Source: Channallabes apus
Lineage: Eukaryota > Chordata > Actinopteri > Siluriformes > Clariidae
Reading direction: 5' to 3'
Length of the DNA stretch: 64,000 nt
Assembly: GCA_030522415.1 (NCBI GenBank)
Contig: CM060126.1
Span: 4,013,333-4,077,332, forward strand
The notes under the pieces were generated by a model. It saw only the letters and a program-made list of their open reading frames with translations. It had not been told where the DNA came from and did not search any database. Position numbers and translations under genes: made by a program. The first letter of the stretch is position 1. The number at the start of each line of letters is the position of its first letter. Positions 56,578 to 64,000 of the stretch are shown here, one piece after another.

Positions 56578-56646
56578 TACTGGACTGTATACTGTTGAGC
56601 ACAGCTGCCTTCCAAGCAGCTCATCAGCATTCGATTCCTGGCCAAT
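56578..56646 (+). pseudogene. tRNA-Gly(UCC) pseudogene
   Basis: TTGAGCACAGCTGCCTTCC, AAGCAGC and TTCGATTCCTGGCCAATAC align with the anticodon arm, T arm and 3' acceptor strand of the two functional copies. The 5' acceptor and D arm (GGACTGTATACTG) no longer pair. The UCC anticodon survives. It lies 2.5 kb from the functional pair, on the other strand. Confidence 0.75.
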
Positions 56647-56780
56647 ACATCCGTTTTGCTTTACTATGCTAAATGATTTTTTGCTTTTTAAAGTTTTCTT
56701 ATAAACAAAAATGTATCATTATTACAGAATGTAAGAAAACATGTTTTAATTATTGTTCACACAATATGAATGGTTTTTCT

Positions 56781-56823
56781 CTCTCTCTCTCTCTCTCTCT
56801 CTTCTTCTTCTTCTTCTTCTTCT
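56781..56823. repeat. (CT)n(CTT)n tail of the RTE copy
   Basis: About 11 CT and 8 CTT units. On the minus strand this is the (AAG)n(AG)n tail that ends the RTE element at 56845-57768. Confidence 0.9.
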
Positions 56824-56844
56824 TTGTCTTTGGGCTGTTCCCTT

Positions 56845-57768
56845 TCAGGGGTCGCCACAGCGAATCATCTGCCTCCATCTAACCCTATCCTCTGCATCCT
56901 CTTCTCTCACACCAACTAACTTCATGTCCTCTCTCACTGCATCCATAAATCTCCTCTTTGGTCTTCCTCTAGACCTCCTGCCTGGCAGTTCCAACCTCAG
57001 CATCCTTCTACCGATATATTCACCATCTCTCCTCTGAACATGTCCAAACCACCTCAATCTGGCCTCTCTGACTTTATCTCCAAAACATCTCACATGGGTT
57101 GTCCCTCTGATGAACTCATTCTTGATCCTATCCATCCTTGTCACTCCCAAAGAGAACCTCAACATCTTCAGCTCTGCTACCTCCAGCTCTGCCTCCTGTC
57201 TTTTCTTCAGTGCCACTGTCTCTAAGCCGTAGAGCAACGCTGGTCTCACCACTGTCCTGTACACCTTTCCTTTCATTCTCGCTGAGACTCTTTTATCGCA
57301 CAACACACCTGACACTTTTCTCCACCCATTCCAACCTGCCTGTACTCGTCTCTTCACCTCCTTTGAACACTCTCCGTTGCTCTCGACCGTTGACCCTAAG
57401 TACTTAAAATCCTGCACCTTCTTTACCTCTGCTCCCTGTAGCCTCACTGTTCCTCTTGGGTCCCTCTCATTCACACACATGTATTCCGTCTTGCTGCGGC
57501 TAACCTTCATTCCTCTGCTTTCCAGAGCGTACCTCCACCTCTCCAAATTTTCCTCCACCTGTTCCCTGCTCTCGCTACAAAGCACAATGTCATCTGCAAA
57601 CATCATAGACCATGGAGACTCCTGTCTAACTTCATCTGTCATCCTGTCCATCACTAGAGCAAACAAAAAGGGGCTTAGAGCCGATCCTTGATGCAGACCC
57701 ACATCCACATTGAACTCTTCTGTCACACCTACAGCACATCTCACCACTGTCTTACAGCTCTCATACAT
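56845..57768 (-). pseudogene. RTE-type LINE, 307-codon open reverse transcriptase fragment
   Basis: An uninterrupted frame from 57768 reads RT block 4-5 (GLHQGSALSPFLFALVMDRM, MMFADDIVLCSES with the catalytic FADD), the thumb (FKYLGSTVESNGECSKEVKR) and the C-terminus (RGRPKRRFMDAVREDMKLVG), ending at the 3' simple tail. The endonuclease and RT blocks 1-3 are missing: a 5'-truncated insertion. The unbroken frame suggests recent insertion. The nearest relative in the window is 22015-22775. Confidence 0.85.
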
Positions 57769-57769
57769 G

Positions 57770-58701
57770 TCATTAATAAGTATTCATGCTAATCATATGA
57801 GGAAGTTAATAACAATCGTCAACATATTTGACTAACAGGGATGTTCTTTAGACATTGATTGTACTTCCACAGTCACTATTGTTAAAAATACAAGAAAATC
57901 GACTTTTCCTTCTGGAATTTTCCAGTTATATCATATGTGTTAAATTTGATTATATAAATGTATTCAGGTAAAATGCTTTAGCGAATAAAAAACGTGCATT
58001 TGTCATCACTTACAGTATAAACAATAATTCTGGGGTAAAATTACATGTCAAATGTCTAACAAATCCATACAATAATGTAAATATAAACGGTATATTTGAA
58101 TTAATGTTATAAGTGAAGATTATGATCACACAAACAAACCTTATAAACGATCTTATTGCTAGCTAAAAATGTAGCTACTGTAGGTTGCATAGTTTGTTGA
58201 AAAGAATACTGATCATGAAAACATGATAAAACCATCAAGAAAATCAATATATATCAATATTATTAATCGCAAAGGAAAAGGCTGTTTCAATTAAATTACA
58301 CTTACGTGTACAATAAAAGCACAATTATGTGTCAACTGCTAATGAAACCTCCACATTTTCTGCTATGCTAAGAATACAGTTACTCAGGAATATAATGCAA
58401 ACAGAAATGAATTTAAGTCATGAATTTGCTAAATAAGACATATCATGACCTATTCAAATCACAATAATGTGTCTTTAAGCTGTGAATTGTTTTATTTATA
58501 ATAAATTATTATGACACACCCCATAGATTCAAGCTAGTGCAGCAAGTTTAATTCCAAACGGTTTGTTGTAGCATTTGATAAGAATGGTGATAATCCTGAT
58601 GGGTTGTGTTCAGTCCCACTATGCATTTAGATTACTTTTATAAAAGACTTTAATCGTTATGTTCTAGCTAGCTATGATCTGTGTAGCTGCCATATTTGCT
58701 T
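57770..58701. other. Intergenic, AT-rich, single-copy-looking
   Basis: No ORF, repeat end or RNA gene was recognised over about 930 bp upstream of the X-box at 58702. Confidence 0.45.
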
Positions 58702-58714
58702 GTTGCCTAGCAAC
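58702..58714 (+). promoter_or_regulatory. X-box (RFX-type) motif
   Basis: GTTGCCTAGCAAC fits GTTGCC-N-RGYAAC exactly, two half-sites with a one-base spacer. RFX proteins use such sites to drive ciliary genes. It is 38 bp before the ATG of the exon-like ORF at 58752. Confidence 0.55.
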
Positions 58715-58751
58715 AGCATTCTCATGAATACTCATAACATGTACAGGGAAC

Positions 58752-58829
58752 ATGGAGGAAGAACTTATTGACAGTGAAAATACTGCTTATGGGATACAGG
58801 CACAATTTAGACTATTTCATAAGTTTAAG
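58752..58829 (+). CDS. Orphan first-exon candidate (26 codons)
   Basis: ATG opens MEEELIDSENTAYGIQAQFR and LFHKFK, ending at AAG|GTAAAAC, a usable donor. No downstream exon with a partner acceptor was recognised before the Tc1-like element at 59007 and CWF19L2 at 59952. The X-box just upstream is what makes it credible. It could be the remains of a ciliary gene or the first exon of a gene whose other exons are not in this window. Chance is possible for so short an ORF. Confidence 0.35.
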
Positions 58830-58958
58830 GTAAAACAAAAACAAGTCTATTAAGATTTTTTTCTAATAAGGACATACAGTATGTATTATTCTTAGACCTC
58901 ATGCTATGTTGTATAACAATAGGCTACAATTTATATTGTTTTTATTTTAAAATGTGAG

Positions 58959-58963
<5 letters not shown>

Positions 58964-59006
<43 letters not shown>
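58964..59006. repeat. (CA)n microsatellite
   Basis: About 21 CA units directly preceding the Tc1-like element. Simple repeat. Confidence 0.95.
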
Positions 59007-59009
<3 letters not shown>

Positions 59010-59556
59010 CCGTTCAAAAGTTTTAGAACACTTGCAAATACTTTGTTTTTGTTTAGTGATTTATTTTCTACATTCTGCAACAATACTGTGGATTTCAAAA
59101 CTATAAAATAACACATATGGAATTAGGTAATTAAGTAACAACAAGAAAAATAACAGTTAGTTGTTATTTTAAGACACAGAGGTCGGCCTTTCTGTAATAG
59201 TTCTTGCAAGAACAGTATTGTCAAGTGCATTTGCAAAATCCGTCCAGCACCATAATGAAACTGTCTCTCATGAAGGCCGTCCCAGGAGGACGAGACCAAA
59301 ACCTCCCTCTGCTGCAGACGAGAAGTTCATTTAGAGTTATCAGCCTGAAAAATGACCAATTAACAGCAGCTCAGATTAGAGGCGTTATGAAGTCTTTACA
59401 GAGCAGAAGTAGCAGAAACATCTCAATATCAACTGTTCAAAGGAGATTCATGCATTTTTTGGACGCCTTCAGCAAAACTTTACAATGTAGAAAGAAATAA
59501 ACATCAGGAACCATCATGGAGTTAGAAAGTGTTCTAAAACTTTTGAACGGTAGTGT
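59007..59556 (+). mobile_element. Degenerate Tc1/mariner-like element (copy 2)
   Basis: The ends CACTACCGTTCAAAAGTTTT and AAAACTTTTGAACGGTAGTG are perfect inverted repeats. The interior has a 98-codon frame (59204) with VISLKNDQLTAAQIRGVMKS and SISTVQRRF, a Tc1-type helix-turn-helix remnant. The catalytic domain is deleted. It is related to 26565-27003. Confidence 0.8.
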
Positions 59557-59581
59557 ATATATAGTTTTTATATTGTGTAAT

Positions 59582-59584
59582 ATA

Positions 59585-59618
<34 letters not shown>

Positions 59619-59820
59619 TTTTTAAACACACAATTTATATTGTTTTTTATGTGAGAAATATATATAAAATTCTCACATTTAAAAAAACCAATATGAAAAC
59701 AATATAAATTGTAGCCTATTGTTATAATATAATAATAATAATTAATATAATAATTATAATTATATTATAATATTATAATTATAATTATAATTATAATAAT
59801 AATATAATTTAATTGTTCTA
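59582..59820. repeat. (TA)n, poly-T and (TAA)n simple repeats
   Basis: (TA) and T21 runs at 59582-59624, then a block of TTATAATAATAATAA-type repeats at 59725-59812. There is also an imperfect inverted copy of TTTATATTGTTTT-like sequence around 59631 and 59700. No coding content. Confidence 0.85.
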
Positions 59821-59951
59821 TTGAATAATTAATTATGACTTTTTGATAGTAAAATATTAGCTCTCTTTTTTTGCCATTTCGTTTTGCATTTTGTTTTACG
59901 ACACCGCACAGCGTGTTTGCGGCAGCGCACGCCTCAGTTTCCGGCAGTGTC

Positions 59952-60341
59952 ATGGCGGCCTACGCGGGTGGGTTTCAGAGCGTCGGCAGTATCGAGGAGA
60001 AAAGAGAATTAAAGCGCAAAGCGCGTGCGGAAGTCCTAGAAAAGGTAAACTCAGATTTGTAACAGCTTCAATACATATGAGCTTTGTCATAAGGAAGGTT
60101 TATCACACGCTAAAAACGAGTTAAAAAAAAACCCAACCACCGGCGCTAATAGCTAATGTTTTTAGCCGAGTGATGAATCTCTGTCTGCTCTGTACACGAC
60201 ATGCTGTCCTGTACCGAGTCCTGAACTCTAATTTCTCCATTACATCATGAGTATGTGTACCACTCACTAGAGTCTTTAACGATAAGCTATCATTAAAGTT
60301 TCAAGTCTTTGCTTTCTGTATAAATATGCCATTAAATTATG

Positions 60342-60379
<38 letters not shown>

Positions 60380-61548
60380 AGTGTATCGTAACAAGCATTA
60401 CATCCTGATGATGTGCTCTTATCTCCCTCCAGCTGTGGTAGCTCTACAGATGCACAAACACCAGTGACAGGCTTTAATATGACATCAGTTGGCTCCATAC
60501 AAGCACAAACAACCCCCCCCCCTCTCTTTCTCTCTCTCTCTCTCTCTCTGTGTCCTTAAACCACAGAACTCAGATGTTTGAACACATTTTTCTTTCCCAA
60601 CATGATGTAAAATCCCATCTTTGGCTATTGTTATTCGGAGTCATTCATGGGATCAGATCTAAAGTAGACTATCTGTGTAAAAACTGAGATGATTTTATGA
60701 CATTAAATTAAAAAAAAGGACAGAGTGAGGGGAGAGATTTACATTTAGGCATTTGGCAGACGCTCTTATCCAGAGCAACTTACATTTGTATCTCATTACA
60801 CGTCTGAGCAGTTGAGGGTTAAGGGCCTTGCTCAAGGGCCCAACAGTGGCAACTTGGTGGTTGTGGGGTTTGAACCTGAGTCATTTTGTTCTTTTGATCA
60901 GAAATAAAATAAAATGTTGCATTTTCAATAAACACCCCCCCAACACGTCTACATACACAAATTTTGTCTGTAGTTCCAGTAATGAAACTATTACAATGCA
61001 GCTAAGGACAATATTATAATAAACAGAATGAGCAGCTCACCTCTTATATCTTCTAGTCCGAGTCGTTCGTTCTTTTGAATCTATTGCGCCACATAGCGTC
61101 TATGGGAGTCACGTGACAAAGGAACGAACGACTCGGGACTTGAAGATTCGTTGAGAACCGTTCAATTCTGTTTCCTGTGTACTGCTGTGCAAAGTGTCTA
61201 TGGGGGTCACGTGACACAAAAAAAACGAACGACTCAGAGTAGAAGAGTCATTGAAAGAGAATCATTCAATTCTGTTTTCTGTACATAACCTATGGGGGTT
61301 TTGCAATGATTTGCGCATGCGCGCCCAGTAGAAAATTAACAAATCACTCTCCGAGACTACTCGTTCTTTTGAGTCACGTTAAAGATTTGTTCCAAAAGAA
61401 TGAATCGTTCATGAACAACTAATTAACAAATTCCCTGAAAAGAGCTGGACTGAACTAGGAAGTTGTAGAGAGCAACGTGACATCAGCAGCAGACTAAACA
61501 CACACTACCGTAAAGTAAAGTCTTTGATAAACGTCCTTCTGCTTCTTG

Positions 61549-61600
<52 letters not shown>

Positions 61601-64000
61601 GGCCAAGCGTAAGTATGAGGAAGAGGAGCAGAGAGAGGAACAGAGGAAGGCTCGAGGTGAAGACACCTGGATGCTCCCAGATGTTGAGCAGCGGCTGCAG
61701 CAGATCAGTGAGGTGTGTGTGTTTGTAGTTGAAATTTTTTAAATGCATAAGTGTTAGATACAAATAGAAGACTCTCTCTCAGTCCACCCTTCTCCATTTA
61801 AGCCCCTCCTCCTGAAGCAGATGTGGACAAATGTGGTGGTGTTGTCGTTGTTTTCCAGGACCATTCTGTGAAAAGCAAAAAGAAGAAAAAGGAGAAATCC
61901 AAAAAAAAGAAGAAGAAGAAGAAAGAGAAGCTGAAGTCTCAGGGAGATCGCTCGTCCGATATCTCCGAGGTCAGGCTCGTCTCTTACAGCGTTGTTCTGA
62001 CTCCTTGCTAATTGGTGTTTGTTTGCATGTAACGCATGTTCCATGGTGATTGTTTTCAGGACTCTGATGGTTGGGTGGAGGCCCCGCCCCTAACTGGAAG
62101 TGTGGATAAAGCATGGAAGGTCTCGAACCAGGCTCAGACCGCGAGCACCTCGTCCAGTAGTGGCCAAGTAAGGGAGAGTTTTGTGTGTGAGAGGCTATAA
62201 GTGAACGAGTATGTGTGAAAGTATGTGAAAGTGTACATGAATCTGTGTGAAAGTGAGCGACAGTATGTAAGAGAGTGTGAAAGTATGTGAGAGATTATGA
62301 GAGGTTATAAGTCCAGCCAGTGTCCAGAACCCCAGCCAATGGATGCAGTGCCGGTCCCAAGCCCGGATAAAATGGGAGAGTTGCGTCAGGAAGGGCATCC
62401 GGCGTAAAACCTGTGCCAAGTTGTAGTGCGGACTGGATATTCCGCTGTGGCGACCCCTTGTCGGGAGCAGCCGAAAGACCAACAACAACAAGTGTGCGAA
62501 AGGGTTAGATAGTATGTGAGATGGTGTAAGTGTACATAAGTGTGTGTGAGAGTATGCAAGAGGGTGTAAGTGTACATGATAATCTGATAATTGATAATCT
62601 GTTATTTTGCAATCCAAGTCAAAGCACTCGTCAGTTAACGTTCGGTCCTTCAGCAGAGAGACGAGTGGATGACCTTTGACTTCCTGGCCCTGAAGACAAC
62701 ATCGGTTGCCGAGCAACGAGCCCAGAAGGAGCTGGAGAAAGAGGCGGAGCGGGAAAAAGCAGAAAAGCTCGAACAGGTGACGAGATGTGTGTGTGTGTGT
62801 GTGTGTGTGTGCACTTGTTTATGCGAGTGTTGTAGCGTTACGTTTAATCCCTGTATCGTTCAGGCTGGCCTTCACAGACTGGAGCTGAATCCCTATTGGA
62901 AGAATGGAGGGAGTGGACTGCCCCCGGAGGAAGGCGCTGGAACTGCAGCTACTAAAGGTAAGACGCACACTAGGCTATTTATTTACTTATTTGTTTATAT
63001 TTTGCTGTCATTTTCAACAATCTTTGCCGCATATGGAGTTAATCTCTCTCTCTCGCTCTTAGCGGGCGTGGTGGATGATGGAGGACGGGGCTGGCTCATG
63101 AAGTCGTATCAGAGGATGAAGGAGCAGGCAGAGAGAGAGCAGCGCAACCTGGACGACGTGGTGGCCGAGAGATATGGGGTATATACACACACACACACAT
63201 GCACACCAATCAGGTTCTGTCCTGCAGGCTCCGCCCCCAATCTGTTCAAGCAGGAAGTGTCAAAACATTCTGGATGTTCATTGTGCAAATAAATATAATG
63301 TGTGGGATTTATTACAGTTAGATTTGTTTGGACTGTAATTAAAAGTGTGTGTGTGTGTGTGTGTGTGTGTTGTAGTCGATGGAGCAGTTTCAGAAGCGAC
63401 TGAAGGAAGCAGAGGAGGCTGCCTTCCGACAGAGGGGAGACGCGGGGAGGAAAGGAGGAACAGTGAGAGGGAGACCGGGGTGGAGGAGAGAGACAGACGA
63501 AGAGAGAGACAGGGACAGAGAGAGGCAAAGGGAGAGACAGGGGGACATGGGCAGAGACCGGTGGACAGACAGGGACCGGGAGGGAGACAGGGATAGACAG
63601 TGGGATAGAAATGAAGACAGGGAGAAACAGCGAGACAGAAAGGAAGACAGGGACAGAGAGCGAGACAGAAAGGAAGACAGGGACAGAGAGCGAGACAGAA
63701 AGGAAGACAGGGACAGAGAGCGAGACAGAAAGGAAGACAGGGACAGAGAGCGAGACAGAAAGGAAGACAGGGACAGAGAGCGAGACAGAGAGCGAGACCG
63801 GGACAGAGACCGGGACAGAAAAGAGGACCGGGACAGAGAGAACGACATGGATAGACTAAAGGACATGACGAGAGACAGAAGAGCGGCAATGGAAAGAGGA
63901 CGTTTCCTCAAACCCCCCGACTCTGATGACTTCCTCCCTCTGGAGGCGGGTTTCAGGAGGCCTGGATTGACAGCCTCTTCATCCAATCGGGGCTCAGGAA
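59952..64000 (+). CDS. cwf19l2: CWF19L2, spliceosome/lariat-associated factor, N-terminal part (runs off window)
   Basis: Eight exons: 59952-60044, 61602-61712, 61859-61969, 62060-62167, 62654-62776 (or from 62657), 62864-62957, 63063-63178 and 63376-64000 (open), all GT-AG and in frame, at least 460 residues. Landmarks: GSIEEKRELKRKARAEVLEK (1-31), GEDTWMLPDVEQRLQQISE (51-68), a Lys-rich run in exon 3, DEWMTFDFLALKT, LNPYWKNGGSGLPPE, VVDDGGRGWLMKSYQRMKEQ and VAERYGSMEQF. These match the N-terminal region of vertebrate CWF19L2, a DBR1 partner in intron-lariat turnover. The CwfJ domains would lie past the edge. Residues 338-387 are five identical copies of RDRKEDRDRE, probably disordered. Microsatellites touch several splice sites, and exon 5 has a CAGCAG acceptor. 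Confidence 0.96.
60341..60378. repeat. (GT)n in CWF19L2 intron 1
   Basis: About 18 GT units. Simple repeat. Confidence 0.95.
60510..60549. repeat. C-run and (CT)n in CWF19L2 intron 1
   Basis: About ten C followed by TCTCTTTCTCTCTCTC-type repeats. Confidence 0.9.
60735..60890 (-). mobile_element. SINE-like retroposon, conserved-tail family
   Basis: ATTTAGGCATTTGGCAGACG, CTTATCCAGAGCAACTTACA and AAGGGCCTTGCTCAAGGGCC are hallmarks of a SINE widespread in teleosts. The minus-strand head would be near 60885 (GGTTTGAACC on plus). The related copy at 19655 shares AGCAAGGCCCTTAACCC on the opposite reading. Confidence 0.65.
61055..61400. repeat. Tandem repeat with GAACGAACGACTCG and GTCACGTGAC
   Basis: Two to three units of about 115 bp contain CTATGGG(A/G)GTCACGTGACA and GAACGAACGACTC, then GAACCGTTCAATTCTGTTT or a variant. 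The first unit also starts with an inverted GAGTCGTTCGTTC. It is a dispersed teleost repeat by memory. The paired TCACGTGA cores lie in intron 1 of CWF19L2. Confidence 0.65.
61554..61599. repeat. (CT)23 forming the polypyrimidine tract of CWF19L2 exon 2
   Basis: The CT run ends CTCTAG|GCC, so the whole tract before the acceptor is microsatellite. Length changes would act directly on 3' splice-site strength. Confidence 0.9.
62312..62490 (+). repeat. RTE-related 3' end in CWF19L2 intron 4
   Basis: AGCCAATGGATGCAGTGCCG, GTCAGGAAGGGCATCCGGCG, TTGTAGTGCGGACTGG and GGAGCAGCCGAAAGACC end in (AAC)n. Same family as 29490-29575. Confidence 0.75.
62654..62659 (+). other. NAGNAG tandem acceptor of CWF19L2 exon 5
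   Basis: CTTCAGCAG|AGAGAC offers two adjacent AG acceptors (after 62653 or after 62656). Use of the second drops one Gln without changing frame. Confidence 0.6.
62788..62811. repeat. (GT)n after the CWF19L2 exon 5 donor
   Basis: About 12 GT units start roughly 12 nt downstream of the GTGACG donor. Confidence 0.9.
63344..63371. repeat. (GT)n next to the CWF19L2 exon 8 acceptor
   Basis: About 14 GT units run into TTGTAG|TCGATG, leaving little conventional pyrimidine tract. Simple repeat. Confidence 0.9.
63631..63780 (+). repeat. Five identical 30-bp coding repeats in CWF19L2 exon 8
   Basis: CGAGACAGAAAGGAAGACAG plus GGACAGAGAG is repeated five times without a single difference, each coding RDRKEDRDRE. 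Flanking 63480-63630 and 63781-63840 are diverged versions. Perfect identity suggests recent slippage or unequal exchange. Confidence 0.97.

Noticed and set aside
63278..63986. Open frames of about 200 codons on the minus strand over CWF19L2 exon 8 (Leu/Ser/Pro/Cys-rich)
   Set aside because: They are antisense shadows of the purine-rich RD repeat; the plus strand has conserved CWF19L2 motifs and splice sites.
1..64000. CRISPR-like arrays, endogenous retroviruses, bacterial defence or toxin genes
   Set aside because: Tandem repeats here are minisatellites without spacer structure. The only LTR-type coding remnants are Ty3/Gypsy; no envelope or retroviral genes were seen.

Overview
The window is vertebrate nuclear DNA, almost certainly from a teleost fish. 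Tc1/mariner and hAT elements, L2, L1 and RTE LINEs, tRNA-derived SINEs and a Ty3/Gypsy remnant fill it, CA/TA microsatellites are everywhere, and the host genes are short exons with GT-AG introns that read closest to vertebrate families. A catfish-like otophysan fits the repeat mix, but I cannot prove the order or species. No CRISPR, operon or prokaryotic feature is present.

Left third (1-26000): mostly mobile DNA. The interval 143-7165 carries minus-strand exons in a repeating three-exon order whose phases chain into 68-residue modules; the protein is not recognised. Opposite-strand coiled-coil fragments, possibly NUMA1-derived, lie inside the same duplicated unit. A punctured L1 (about 7790-16920) follows. 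A 4.0-kb DNA element with an 8-bp target duplication (7953-11947) sits inside it and carries a spliced Ulp1/SENP-like (C48) protease gene segment. Two Tc1 copies and a 1.6-kb TATA-flanked element also interrupt the L1. A rearranged Gypsy (19331-21990), an RTE and an L2 LINE follow.

Middle (26000-44000): SINEs, then a minus-strand Pim-like kinase gene (27294-30377) with well-defined exons but no recognisable activation segment. Upstream of it lies a nest of transposons four layers deep (30451-34330), then CACGTGA-rich DNA and a minisatellite (35640-36340) whose units each carry the palindrome AGGTCACATGACCT or a close variant. The stretch 36340-44000 is mainly repeats and unrecognised unique sequence.

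Right third (44000-64000): three conserved genes. LAMTOR1 (minus, 5 coding exons, complete), the Ragulator lysosomal anchor for mTORC1. LRRC51 (minus, 4 coding exons, complete), with two tandem tRNA-Gly(UCC) genes in its first coding intron. CWF19L2 (plus, first 8 exons, running off the end), a spliceosome/lariat-associated factor with five identical 30-bp repeats coding an RD-rich decapeptide. LRRC51 and NUMA1 lie beside LAMTOR1 in human (recalled), so this looks like a conserved neighbourhood. An X-box (RFX site) followed by a short exon-like ORF at 58702-58829 is an unexplained signal between LRRC51 and CWF19L2.
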